From: Chitinophaga pinensis
GTDB lineage: Bacteria > Bacteroidota > Bacteroidia > Flavobacteriales_D > Crocinitomicaceae
Reading direction: 5' to 3'
Length of the DNA: 45,711 bases
NCBI GenBank assembly: GCA_943327315.2
Contig: CALPWQ020000006.1
Coordinates: 1 to 45,711 of the forward strand
This document shows, in pieces, positions 1 to 7,620 of this stretch. The notes under the pieces were generated by a model. It had not been told where the DNA came from. It saw only the letters and a list, made by a program, of their open reading frames with translations, and did not search any database. Each line of letters opens with the position of its first letter. The first letter of the stretch is position 1. Position numbers and translations under genes: made by a program.

Positions 1-372
1 AATGAGGAATGGATCCATTCGAATCCAAAAAGCCCTTCACACACCATTGGCGCAATAATCCGCGGATTTAAAGGCGCTAGCACAAAAAAGATAAATCTTT
101 TTCTAAATTCTTCCTCCGCCCCAGCCGCCCCCTCTTCCGAATCGCTATTCGCCCCCTCTCCTAGAACGGGCGAATCGCTATTCGCCCCATCTCCTAGAAC
201 GGGCGAATCGCTATTCGCCCCATCTTACAATAAAATCTTTCAGAGAAATTATTACGAGCATATCATTAGAAATCAGAGAGATTATAATCGAATCGAAAAA
301 TACATTATCGATAACCCAGGGAATTGGATGAAGAAAAAGAAGAAAAAATTGAATTTAAAGAGTGAAGATTAG
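1..372 (+). CDS. RAYT/IS200-like (Y1_Tnp) transposase, 3' end only
   Basis: Open from the first base to a TAG at 370-372 (123 residues); the start lies outside the window. The C-terminal motifs FQRNYYEHIIRN and YIIDNPGNW are typical of REP-associated tyrosine transposases (Y1_Tnp family, related to IS200/IS605 TnpA), which in other bacteria cut and join single-stranded DNA at REP hairpins. The catalytic HUH and Tyr regions are not visible here. Between the segment IIRGFKGASTKKIN and the YNKIFQRNYYEH segment there is a loop built from an 11-residue unit (ESLFAPSPRTG, two full copies and a partial third) encoded by a 33-bp DNA repeat that carries a REP-like palindrome. Converges on the feo operon with a 23-bp gap. 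Family call is firm; whether the upstream part is intact is unknown. Confidence 0.8.
   Translation, partial: NEEWIHSNPKSPSHTIGAIIRGFKGASTKKINLFLNSSSAPAAPSSESLFAPSPRTGESLFAPSPRTGESLFAPSYNKIFQRNYYEHIIRNQRDYNRIEKYIIDNPGNWMKKKKKKLNLKSED
135..220. repeat. REP-like palindromes in 33-bp tandem repeat
   Basis: Two perfect copies of the 20-bp palindrome GGGCGAATCGCTATTCGCCC (8-bp arms, CGCT loop) lie at 168-187 and 201-220. A third copy at 135-154 has a decayed left arm (TTCCGAAT) and an intact right arm. The unit length is 33 bp, so every copy keeps the same reading frame in the surrounding transposase gene. The link CTCCTAGAAC separates copies. Confidence 0.85.
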
Positions 373-395
373 AAGAGGATAAAAAACGAATTACT

Positions 396-521
396 TCACC
401 TCTGTTTCCCAACCGCACAGCCATCACATTTCGCGTCTTTGCGCATGAATTTCGTGTAGAATTGTCGTGCAAGAAAGGTACTTGCCGCAGCAATAGCGAT
501 AAAGACGAATACTTCTTGCAT
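396..521 (-). CDS. FeoB-associated small CxxC membrane protein
   Basis: A 41-residue protein starting MQEVFVFIAIAAASTFLARQ: one N-terminal hydrophobic segment (about residues 4-18) followed by a short basic tail with a CxxC pair (KCDGCAVG, residues 31-38). This matches the layout of the FeoB-associated Cys-rich membrane protein family (PF12669-like). I chose the ATG at 521 because it overlaps the feoB stop codon by one base (TGATG), the usual sign of translational coupling; a longer reading frame upstream would run through feoB. The role is inferred from context: a membrane-bound partner of FeoB, possibly handling iron or sensing redox state through the Cys pair. Last gene of the feoA-feoB operon. 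Confidence 0.75.
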   Translation of the reverse strand: MQEVFVFIAIAAASTFLARQFYTKFMRKDAKCDGCAVGKQR

Positions 522-2470
522 CAGGAAAGGATATGAAATGTAATCATGGCACCAAAGTAAGCCAAAGCACCCATAAATCCTATTTGAATCAAAGGCCACT
601 TCCAACTGTTTGTTTCTCGCTTAACGACCGCAAGTGTTGCCATACATTGCATTGCAAAGACATAAAACACCATGAGCGACGCCCCAGCGGCAAGAGTATA
701 AACTTTTGTGCCATCTGAACGTTTCTCCGCCCGCATTTTATCGATAAGTCGTTTATTGACATCGTCCGTTTCATTCACCGCATAAATCGTCGACAAGGAA
801 CCTACGAAGACCTCGCGTGCCGCAAATGATGTAATGAGTGAAATCCCAATTTTCCAATCGTATCCAAGCGGTTGAATGGCTGGCTCAATGAAATGTCCGA
901 GTTGTCCAATATAAGAACTTTCCATTTTTGCTGATGCCACGTGCTGCTGTGCCTGTTCTTTGGAAAGATGCAATTCTTTTGATTCCTTTTTTGCTTTAGC
1001 GATGTTCTTTTTCATCGACTCGCTTGGTCCATACGTAGCAAGTGCCCAAAGTAGGATGGAGATCGCTAAAATCACCTTTCCCGCATCAAGAATAAATACT
1101 TTTACTTTTTCCCAAACGGTAATGCCCACATTTCCCCATCGAGGCGATTTGAAGCTGGGTAGCTCGAGCATTAAGAAGCCTTTGTCGCGAGATTTAAGAA
1201 TGAATTTTAGAAGCGCTGCGACCAATAGGGCAGCAACCAATCCCAAGGTGTAAAGTCCAAAGAGCACAAGTCCTTGAAGATTGAAGACCCCAAGAATCCT
1301 TGTCTTGGGAATAACCAAGGCGATGAGCAGGGTATATACAGGAATGCGGGCACTGCAACTCATCAATGGGGCTACCAGAATGGTGATCATTCGTTCTTTC
1401 CAGTCGGCAATGGTCCGTGTCGCCATCACGCCAGGTATGGCACAGGCTACGCTCGACATCAAAGGCACAACGCTTTTTCCATTTAAGCCCAAAGGCCGCA
1501 TGAGCCGGTCCATGATGAATACCACGCGCGACAAATATCCCGTTTCCTCTAAAATAGAAATGAAGAAAAATAAGAGTGCAATTTGAGGCACAAAGACCAA
1601 GACACCTCCAATGCCTGGAATAATTCCTTGACAAATTAAATCGGAAAAGACGCCCTTGGGCATGGAAAGAGATAGCCATCCAGCAAATTCAGCGAATCCT
1701 GTATCAATAAGATCCATCGGTATAACCGCAAAGGCAAAGATGAATTGGAAAACAACAAAAAGTATCGCCGCAAAAATGATGTAACCAAAAACAGGATGAA
1801 CGAAAAGTCGATCGAGGGAACTTACCGCGGCTTTCTTTTCTTTATCAATCCTCAAGACTGATGAATCAATGACCTGATGAATAAATGTATAGCGTGATGC
1901 TGCTTCTTGTTCTTGGCATGTCACATCGTCAATGGGGCATAGTGGAATTGGAGTTCTTCGCTCAGGTGCCGCTTGCGCCATGTCTGCAATGGATGTCATC
2001 AGTCGTTCTTTCCCCATTCCGACGCGTGCATTGGTTGAAACAATATGGGCTGCGGGGAAGAATGTCTTCAATTTGTCTGCATCGACGGAAAGCCCATTGC
2101 GCTGGGCAAGGTCCGTCATGTTGAGGACCAGAATTGTTGGAAGTCCTAGATCGTAAATCTGGGAGAACAGAAATAAATTCCGTTCTAGGTTCGATTGATC
2201 AACGACGACAACAACAACATCTGGATAGTCTTCTGCATCTTCATTGGAAAGAACGGAATAAACAACTTGCTCATCCTTTGATCGTGGATACAGGCTATAG
2301 GTTCCGGGAAAATCAATCAATGTGTGCGTGTTGCCATCGATTTGTAGCGTTCCAGTTTTCTTTTCCACTGTAACACCTGGGAAATTTCCTACTTGCTGCC
2401 GCAGTCCGGTAATGAGGTTAAAAACAGAACTTTTTCCTGTGTTTGGATTTCCGAGTAGCGCAATCTTCAT
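521..2470 (-). CDS. feoB: Ferrous iron transporter B (FeoB)
   Basis: 649 residues. FeoB is an inner-membrane Fe(II) importer with an N-terminal G-protein domain. Visible motifs: G1 GNPNTGKSS (7-15), G3 DFPG (53-56), G4 NMTD (117-120), then a helical linker and, from about residue 220, a polytopic membrane part with the two Gate-type segments (for example GVLVFVPQIALLFFFISILE). The motif FAAREVFVGSLSTIY near the C-terminus is typical of FeoB. Somewhat shorter than the 700-770 residues of enterobacterial FeoB, with no fused FeoA. Lies 10 bp downstream of feoA and overlaps the downstream CxxC gene by one base, so the three are one transcription unit. Confidence 0.96.
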   Translation of the reverse strand: MKIALLGNPNTGKSSVFNLITGLRQQVGNFPGVTVEKKTGTLQIDGNTHTLIDFPGTYSLYPRSKDEQVVYSVLSNEDAEDYPDVVVVVVDQSNLERNLFLFSQIYDLGLPTILVLNMTDLAQRNGLSVDADKLKTFFPAAHIVSTNARVGMGKERLMTSIADMAQAAPERRTPIPLCPIDDVTCQEQEAASRYTFIHQVIDSSVLRIDKEKKAAVSSLDRLFVHPVFGYIIFAAILFVVFQFIFAFAVIPMDLIDTGFAEFAGWLSLSMPKGVFSDLICQGIIPGIGGVLVFVPQIALLFFFISILEETGYLSRVVFIMDRLMRPLGLNGKSVVPLMSSVACAIPGVMATRTIADWKERMITILVAPLMSCSARIPVYTLLIALVIPKTRILGVFNLQGLVLFGLYTLGLVAALLVAALLKFILKSRDKGFLMLELPSFKSPRWGNVGITVWEKVKVFILDAGKVILAISILLWALATYGPSESMKKNIAKAKKESKELHLSKEQAQQHVASAKMESSYIGQLGHFIEPAIQPLGYDWKIGISLITSFAAREVFVGSLSTIYAVNETDDVNKRLIDKMRAEKRSDGTKVYTLAAGASLMVFYVFAMQCMATLAVVKRETNSWKWPLIQIGFMGALAYFGAMITFHILS

Positions 2471-2480
2471 GGGCTAAGAC

Positions 2481-2723
2481 TTAGGCAATCGCGAGTGAGG
2501 GTTCTTCAACAAGAATCAAAGAGGCTTCATCCAGCCGCAGTGATAAAACAAAGCCATTGACATCAATCGCAATTGGATCACCCAAGGGTGCGCGAAACAA
2601 TACGGTGACTGCTTTACCAGGGAGCAAGCCCATTTCCATCAGCTTCAATCGAATGGACGAATCCTCGATGGAAGTGACTGTTGCGCAGTTGCCATTTTTT
2701 ATTTCTGATAATTTTGCCGACAT
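2481..2723 (-). CDS. feoA: Ferrous iron transport protein A (FeoA)
   Basis: 80 residues, a single SH3-like FeoA domain: MSAKLSEIKNGNCATVTSI at the start, the typical LMEMGLLPG turn, and GDPIAIDVNGFVLSLRLDEA at the end. FeoA is a small cytosolic protein needed with FeoB for Fe(II) uptake, thought to act on the FeoB G-domain. First gene of the feo operon; the ATG at 2723 lies 16 nt after a -7 promoter box (2740-2747). Family and context agree, so the call is secure. Confidence 0.93.
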   Translation of the reverse strand: MSAKLSEIKNGNCATVTSIEDSSIRLKLMEMGLLPGKAVTVLFRAPLGDPIAIDVNGFVLSLRLDEASLILVEEPSLAIA

Positions 2724-2739
2724 CGAAACCTATGAACTA

Positions 2740-2747
2740 CAAAAATA
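2740..2747 (-). promoter_or_regulatory. Predicted -7 box of the feo operon
   Basis: TATTTTTG on the minus strand, an exact match to the Bacteroidota -7 consensus TAnnTTTG, 16 nt before the feoA ATG. No clear TTG -33 box at the usual distance; instead an inverted repeat (2769-2786) covers that region. Confidence 0.5.
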
Positions 2748-2768
2748 ACGCTTATAAGGTGTTTTAAG

Positions 2769-2786
2769 ATACCTTGTTCGAGGTAT
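2769..2786. promoter_or_regulatory. Inverted repeat between aspartate kinase and feoA
   Basis: ATACCT-TGTTCG-AGGTAT, 6-bp arms and 6-base spacer; the arms can be extended past one mismatch. It starts right after the aspartate kinase stop codon (2788-2790) and lies 22-39 bp upstream of the feoA -7 box. It may be a weak terminator for the kinase gene or an operator for the iron operon; sequence alone does not decide. Confidence 0.4.
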
Positions 2787-2787
2787 T

Positions 2788-4065
2788 TTACGTCGTTTTT
2801 TCCTTGAGCACAAGCCGAGCAGTGTGTCGAGTGCGCTGTTCCACCAAGGTTTCTTTTCCTTCGCTCAACATCGCAAGGGTACGTGCATCGTAATGGCGAA
2901 TGGTGACGAGCTCAAGTCCTTCATTGTAGCGCACCTCATAGTTGTCGGTAAAATGTTCAATGACTTTCTCTGGATCTGTTTTACTGCGGTCGACGAGAAT
3001 GGAAAAATTCAAGGCTGAGTTTTGCATCAAATTGATTTTTACACCTAAACTCGCTAAACGCTTGAAAATGTCGCTCAAGTGCTCTTCAACAATGAAGGAA
3101 AAGTCGCGTCGATTGATGGAAAACAACACTTGATTTTTCATGACAATAAATGAAGGAATCAAATGGTCATTGGCGGTAGAAGCTTGAATGACGGTGCCTG
3201 TCGCTTCGGGTTGAAGGAATGATTTCACATAAAGTGGAATCCCTTTGTTTTGAAGTGGTTTGACAGTTTTTGGGTGGATAACAGAGGCGCCGTAGTACGA
3301 CAATTCAATCGCTTCACGGAATGAAATCTGATCGAGTTTGACCGTGTTTTCGAAGTGCTTCGGGTCGGCATTGAGCATTCCTGGAACATCTTTCCAAATG
3401 GTAACGCTCTCGGCATCGGTACAGTAAGCCAAAATTCCAGCGCTATAGTCCGAACCTTCGCGGCCAAGTGTTGTTGTAAATCCTTCACCTGTTGCGCCAA
3501 TAAATCCTTGAGTAACAAGAATGTCATTGTGCTCAAAAGCAGGAATCAAACGTTCGCGAATGAGCTCTTCTGTTTTTTTCCAATCGACATTTCCCTCGCG
3601 GTAGCGGTTATCAGTACGGATCAATAGGCGTGAATCGGCCCAGCGCGTGGCATGGCCTTGTTCATTCAGGAAGGCAGAAATAATTTGAGTGGATAGCAAT
3701 TCACCCAAGGACACGATTTGATCGTACTCAAAGTCGAAATTTTCAGGAAACGGCTGATTGAACCGGGCGCGTAGGCCTTCAAAAATTTCATCAAGGGCAT
3801 TGTAAGCAGCATAATGTCGTTCTTGAAACAAGTCCGCCATGATGTCGAGATGAAAGGCATAGAGGTCATCCACCAAAGCATCAAAGGTTTTTTTGTCGTG
3901 ACGCTGTTCTGCCGCAACGATTTCCTCCAATTTGTTGGTGGTTTTGCCCATTGCTGAAACGACTACGGTAATTTTTTCGCCATGAAACATGGAGAGAATG
4001 CCGGATACATTGCGCACAGCAGATGAATCTTTGACTGATGCGCCGCCAAATTTGAACACTTTCAT
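2788..4065 (-). CDS. Aspartate kinase, monofunctional
   Basis: 425 residues. Phosphorylates aspartate in the first step of the lysine/threonine/methionine pathway. N-terminal KFGGASV (5-11) is the aspartokinase signature; TTLGREGSDYSAGILAYC and TIWKDVPGML are the ATP/aspartate site segments; the last ~110 residues, beginning around VLFSINRRDFSFIVEEHLS, look like paired ACT regulatory domains. No homoserine dehydrogenase domain is fused. The ATG at 4065 is 5 nt after a -7 box (4071-4078), so the message may be nearly leaderless. Monocistronic by position: feoA has its own promoter and the upstream GH92 gene ends 76 bp away. The isozyme type (LysC-like or ThrA-like regulation) cannot be read from sequence. 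Confidence 0.92.
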   Translation of the reverse strand: MKVFKFGGASVKDSSAVRNVSGILSMFHGEKITVVVSAMGKTTNKLEEIVAAEQRHDKKTFDALVDDLYAFHLDIMADLFQERHYAAYNALDEIFEGLRARFNQPFPENFDFEYDQIVSLGELLSTQIISAFLNEQGHATRWADSRLLIRTDNRYREGNVDWKKTEELIRERLIPAFEHNDILVTQGFIGATGEGFTTTLGREGSDYSAGILAYCTDAESVTIWKDVPGMLNADPKHFENTVKLDQISFREAIELSYYGASVIHPKTVKPLQNKGIPLYVKSFLQPEATGTVIQASTANDHLIPSFIVMKNQVLFSINRRDFSFIVEEHLSDIFKRLASLGVKINLMQNSALNFSILVDRSKTDPEKVIEHFTDNYEVRYNEGLELVTIRHYDARTLAMLSEGKETLVEQRTRHTARLVLKEKTT

Positions 4066-4070
4066 AGGCC

Positions 4071-4078
4071 CAAAACTA
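4071..4078 (-). promoter_or_regulatory. -7 box of aspartate kinase, near-leaderless
   Basis: TAGTTTTG on the minus strand, an exact TAnnTTTG match, with only 5 nt (GGCCT) before the ATG. If transcription starts about 4 nt after the box, as in the Bacteroidota consensus, the 5' leader is 0-2 nt. No TTG seen at -33. Confidence 0.5.
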
Positions 4079-4141
4079 CTAAAAAAGAGTGGAGTTAATG
4101 GTGCGTGAATGACGGAATCATTGGCGCATTGACCGAAGGCT

Positions 4142-6526
4142 TTATTGGTTGATACCTAGACGTGTATTTGGTCGCGGTCCAAGATGAAACTCGAGGGTTC
4201 CCCCATTGACAAGATCCGCATGGGTGATGAAGAGGCGATGTAAAGGCTTGCCATTGAGATATACTGCCTGAATATATACGTTTTTCGGACCTTGATGACT
4301 TACTTTCACCGTGAAGGTCTTGCCGTTTTCTAAGAGTAATTCCGCCGATTTAATGCTAGGACTTGTCAAGGCATATTCTGTTGAGCCAGGCGCCACGGGG
4401 TAAAAGCCAAGTGAAGCAAACACCATCCAAGCGCTCATCTGTCCGCAGTCGTCGTTGCCTCCTAAACCGTCCGCGGCAGCTTTGTATTGAGATGGAAGAA
4501 TGGCGCGTGTCTGTGCCTGTGTTTTCCAAGGTTGCGAGGTCCAGTTGTAAAGAAAAGGAACATGGTGGGAAGGCTCATTCCCGTGCACGTAGTTGCCGAT
4601 GATTCCAGCACGCATGATGTCTTCAGTGTGCTCGATGTATTTATCAGCCAAAGGCATGGTAAAGAGGGAATCGAGGTGTTCGACGAAACGCTTGTCCCCA
4701 CCCATCAATGAAATCAAGGCTTTCGGGTTATGTGGAACATAGAGGCTATAATTCCACGCATTTCCTTCTATAAATCCTTGTCCGTGCGTATCCAAAGGAT
4801 CAAACGGGGACTTGAAGGTGCCATTCGAAAGGCGTGGTCGCATGAAGCCAATCGTTGAATCAAATACTTCGGTGTATGAATCTGCCCGCATCAAATAATA
4901 CTCTTTCAAATCAATTTCTGATCCATCCGACAATTCTGGATGCAGCGCCAACATCTGCGCAATAGTCCAATCGTCGTAAGCAAATTCTAAGGTTTTTGAC
5001 ACGGAATTTCCACTTTGGTCTTCAGCCACATAGAACGAATTCGACATGTACGACTTTAAGCCATCAAACCATTCATTGTTCGAGGTTTGAACACTCGCTT
5101 TAATCGCACGAATGTGATCGAAACCGCTTAGGCCTTTCACCATCGCATCGGCCAAAACGGAAACCGCGTGATACCCAATCATGCACCAATTGTCATTGGC
5201 GTAATGCGACCATACGGGCAACATCTTATGAACGCTTTGGTCGTAATGAGCGAGCATGGAATTGATCATATCGCTGTTGCGTTTCGGCTGCAGGATAGTG
5301 TATAAGGGATGTAAGGCGCGGTAGGTGTCCCACAAGGAGAAGGTGGTGTAATTGGTAAATCCTTCTGCCGTATGAATGTTCTGATCCAAGCCTTTGTAGG
5401 TGCTGTCATTGTCCATGTAAATGGTCGTTCCGAGGTAACAATGGTAAAGTGCCGTGTAAAAGTTCGTGTATTCTTCAGGAGAGCTTGCCTCAATTTTTAC
5501 TTTCGACAATTCATTTTCCCATGCGGCTTGACCTTGATTTTTAATGGAGTCAAAGTCCCACGATGGTACTTCAATACGCATATTTTCGATGGCGCCTTCT
5601 GTGCTTACAGGTGAGATAGCCACTTTGACCATCACAACTGGATTGTCTTTCAACTCAAAATGGATGTGGCCACGAATGCCTTCGCCAGCCATCTCAGGAA
5701 AATCTTTGGTTTGATTGAATTTTCCCCAAAAGCCATTGTATCCAGATGGACGATTGTTTTCAAATCCATACGTGCTGATGGACTGAGAAAAGGAAATCGC
5801 AAAATAGACAGTTCGTGTGCGCGCCCATCCATTCGTTTGACGATAGCCTGTAATCAAGGTGTCGTTTTCTACGCGCAGAAAGGTCCATGCATTTTTTCCG
5901 TCGTACGTGTAAATGCCATGGATCAAATCCAAGATGAGGTGCGCATTTTCAGCTTGATCAAACGTGTATCGATGCACCCCAACACGGGTTGTCGTTGTCA
6001 TTTCTGCTTTTACTTTTGGGTCCTCAAGATAAACGCTATAATAGTTTGGCGCTGCTTTTTCGGTGGAATGTGCGTAGCGAGAGCGGTATCCTTTGTCGGG
6101 TTGACTTTCCGTTCCTGGGTTCAATTGAACTTTACCTGCCCCTGGCATCAGCAGAATGTCCCCCAAGTCGGAATGACCTGTGCCGCTGAAATGGGTGTGT
6201 GTGAAGCCAACGATCGTAGGATCGTCGTACTGGTACCCCGCGCAGTATTTATACACCTCACCCGTATATTTTCCATTGACTGAAAAAGGTATCGTATCTG
6301 TGTCAGGACTCAATTGAACCGCTCCAAAAGGCATGCTCGCCCCAGGATAGGTATGTCCCGCATTCATAGTACCGATAAACGGATTTACATGATCGATAAG
6401 CCGCTGGCTAAATGAAAAATGAATGGTGAATATTGAAAAATGAAGAATTAAAAATGAAGAATGAAGGATACGCAAAAAAGAGGCATTCAAAATGAATGGA
6501 TGCTGATTAGGGGTATGATTACGCAT
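4142..6526 (-). CDS. GH92 family alpha-mannosidase, exported
   Basis: 794 residues. GH92 enzymes are calcium-dependent exo-alpha-mannosidases acting on N-glycans and yeast mannan. Seen here: LIDHVNPFIGT at the mature N-terminus, PGASMPFGAVQLSPDT, HYDQSVHKMLPVW, EGNAWNYS (about residue 585, with the Glu expected as general acid) and GGNDDCGQMSAWMVFASLGF (about residue 690, Asp residues expected for the base). The signal sequence (residues 1-40, ending FSFSQ) is odd: its hydrophobic part is encoded by a low-complexity AATGAA-word repeat. Only one ATG is available before the catalytic domain. gpsA lies 4 bp upstream, so the two are probably co-transcribed although functionally unrelated. The cargo has no T9SS tail, so periplasmic location is most likely. 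Confidence 0.93.
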   Translation of the reverse strand: MRNHTPNQHPFILNASFLRILHSSFLILHFSIFTIHFSFSQRLIDHVNPFIGTMNAGHTYPGASMPFGAVQLSPDTDTIPFSVNGKYTGEVYKYCAGYQYDDPTIVGFTHTHFSGTGHSDLGDILLMPGAGKVQLNPGTESQPDKGYRSRYAHSTEKAAPNYYSVYLEDPKVKAEMTTTTRVGVHRYTFDQAENAHLILDLIHGIYTYDGKNAWTFLRVENDTLITGYRQTNGWARTRTVYFAISFSQSISTYGFENNRPSGYNGFWGKFNQTKDFPEMAGEGIRGHIHFELKDNPVVMVKVAISPVSTEGAIENMRIEVPSWDFDSIKNQGQAAWENELSKVKIEASSPEEYTNFYTALYHCYLGTTIYMDNDSTYKGLDQNIHTAEGFTNYTTFSLWDTYRALHPLYTILQPKRNSDMINSMLAHYDQSVHKMLPVWSHYANDNWCMIGYHAVSVLADAMVKGLSGFDHIRAIKASVQTSNNEWFDGLKSYMSNSFYVAEDQSGNSVSKTLEFAYDDWTIAQMLALHPELSDGSEIDLKEYYLMRADSYTEVFDSTIGFMRPRLSNGTFKSPFDPLDTHGQGFIEGNAWNYSLYVPHNPKALISLMGGDKRFVEHLDSLFTMPLADKYIEHTEDIMRAGIIGNYVHGNEPSHHVPFLYNWTSQPWKTQAQTRAILPSQYKAAADGLGGNDDCGQMSAWMVFASLGFYPVAPGSTEYALTSPSIKSAELLLENGKTFTVKVSHQGPKNVYIQAVYLNGKPLHRLFITHADLVNGGTLEFHLGPRPNTRLGINQ
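6411..6469. repeat. AATGAA-word low-complexity repeat in coding DNA
   Basis: Degenerate short-word repeat on the plus strand (AATGAAAAATGAATGG, then GAAAAATGAAGAATTAAAAA, then TGAAGAATGAAGG). It looks like an intergenic word repeat of the kind seen in many Bacteroidota genomes, but here it is read antisense as the hydrophobic segment (SSFLILHFSIFTIHFSFS) of the GH92 signal peptide. Confidence 0.6.
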
Positions 6527-6530
6527 GAGC

Positions 6531-7529
6531 TTATGATAACTTATCCGACAGTATTCTCATTTCAATGGCAGGAGAAATGCGCTCGTATAGAATGTTGTAA
6601 ACGGCTTCTACAATGGGCATTTCTACTTGGAATTTTTTATTGATTTCCATGACACATTTTGTGGCGTAGTACCCTTCGGCAATCATGTCCATCTCCAATT
6701 GTGCAGTTTTCACAGAATACCCTTTTCCAATCATGTAGCCGAATGTACGATTGCGGGAGAATTTGGAATAGGCGGTAACAAGCAAATCACCAAGGTATGC
6801 GCTGGACTTCACATCGCGGTGAATGGGACTAACCTCGTCGATAAAGTTCTCAATCTCCTGAATGGCATTTGCAATCAAAACAGATTGGAAATTATCGCCG
6901 TAGCCCAAGCCTGAGCAGATTCCTGAAGCCAAGGCATAAACATTTTTCAGTATAGCAGATAGCTCAGTTCCGAAAAGATCGTCTGAAATGGTGGTTTTAA
7001 TGTAGCGGCAAGCGAGCAATTCAGCCACCTCTTCAGCCACTTCATCATCTTGTGCAGCAATGGTCAAATAAGAAAGACGCTCTAGCGCTACCTCTTCTGC
7101 ATGACAAGGACCGCAAATGATTCCTATGTTGTCGTAAGGTGTCCCAAAGGTCTTATGGATGAAGCGTGCAGGAATGGCATTGTATTCTGGAATGATTCCT
7201 TTAACGGCAGAAAAAACAATCTTGTCTTTCATTATTTCCGTTGGGAAATTCTCAAAAATGGAAACGAGAAAAGCGGATGGTGTAGCGATAATAACGATGT
7301 CAGCAGGCCGAATAATTTCTTCCAAATCTGTCGACACATTGATTTTATTGAGATCAAACTCTACAGACTGCAGGTAATTTGGATTGTGCTTGTATTTGAG
7401 AATGTGCGCTACTGCCGTTTCACTGCGCATCCACCAATTCACAGAATTGAGGTTGTTGCACAAAATTTTGACAAGTGCGGTTGCCCAGCTTCCACCTCCA
7501 ATAACTGCTATTTTCTTTTCTGTTTCCAC
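6531..7529 (-). CDS. gpsA: Glycerol-3-phosphate dehydrogenase [NAD(P)+]
   Basis: 332 residues from the GTG at 7529. Makes sn-glycerol-3-phosphate from DHAP for phospholipid synthesis. Seen: dinucleotide-binding GGGSWATA (11-18), SAVKGIIPE, GPCHAEEVALERLSYLTIA with the catalytic-region Lys earlier (SAVKG), LKNVYALASGICSGLGYGDN, and SSAYLGDLLVTAYSKFSRNR, all GpsA hallmarks. A start six codons earlier (TTG at 7547) is unlikely because that TTG is the end of a perfect -7 box TACATTTG (7545-7552); the GTG start gives VETEKKIAVIGGG, the normal family N-terminus. Followed after 4 bp by the GH92 gene. Confidence 0.94.
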   Translation of the reverse strand: METEKKIAVIGGGSWATALVKILCNNLNSVNWWMRSETAVAHILKYKHNPNYLQSVEFDLNKINVSTDLEEIIRPADIVIIATPSAFLVSIFENFPTEIMKDKIVFSAVKGIIPEYNAIPARFIHKTFGTPYDNIGIICGPCHAEEVALERLSYLTIAAQDDEVAEEVAELLACRYIKTTISDDLFGTELSAILKNVYALASGICSGLGYGDNFQSVLIANAIQEIENFIDEVSPIHRDVKSSAYLGDLLVTAYSKFSRNRTFGYMIGKGYSVKTAQLEMDMIAEGYYATKCVMEINKKFQVEMPIVEAVYNILYERISPAIEMRILSDKLS

Positions 7530-7544
7530 ACGTAATGCTGCGAA

Positions 7545-7552
7545 CAAATGTA
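7545..7552 (-). promoter_or_regulatory. -7 box of gpsA
   Basis: TACATTTG on the minus strand, exact TAnnTTTG, 15 nt before the GTG start at 7529. It overlaps an in-frame TTG that could be mistaken for the start codon. No TTG -33 element seen. Confidence 0.55.
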
Positions 7553-7620
7553 GCTTTTTTTTCGAGAGTCCCGTTCTACCTTTCGTTTAGAATGACAGTG
7601 AAGGAAATCTTAACTTAAGA

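Noticed and set aside
135-220. CRISPR-like array of short regularly spaced repeats
   Set aside because: Repeats are a 33-bp in-frame tandem unit with nearly identical spacers inside a transposase gene; no variable spacers and no cas genes.
1194-1679. 161-codon open frame inside feoB
   Set aside because: Same strand, other frame of a certain feoB gene; no family pattern and composition of a shadow frame.
5660-6283. 207-codon open frame on plus strand inside the GH92 gene
   Set aside because: Antisense to a certain GH92 coding region; Cys-rich nonsense composition with no recognisable domain.
7608-7620. TCTTAA-C-TTAAGA dyad as terminator after the methyltransferase gene
   Set aside because: One-base loop cannot form a hairpin, AT-rich arms and no T run; probably chance.
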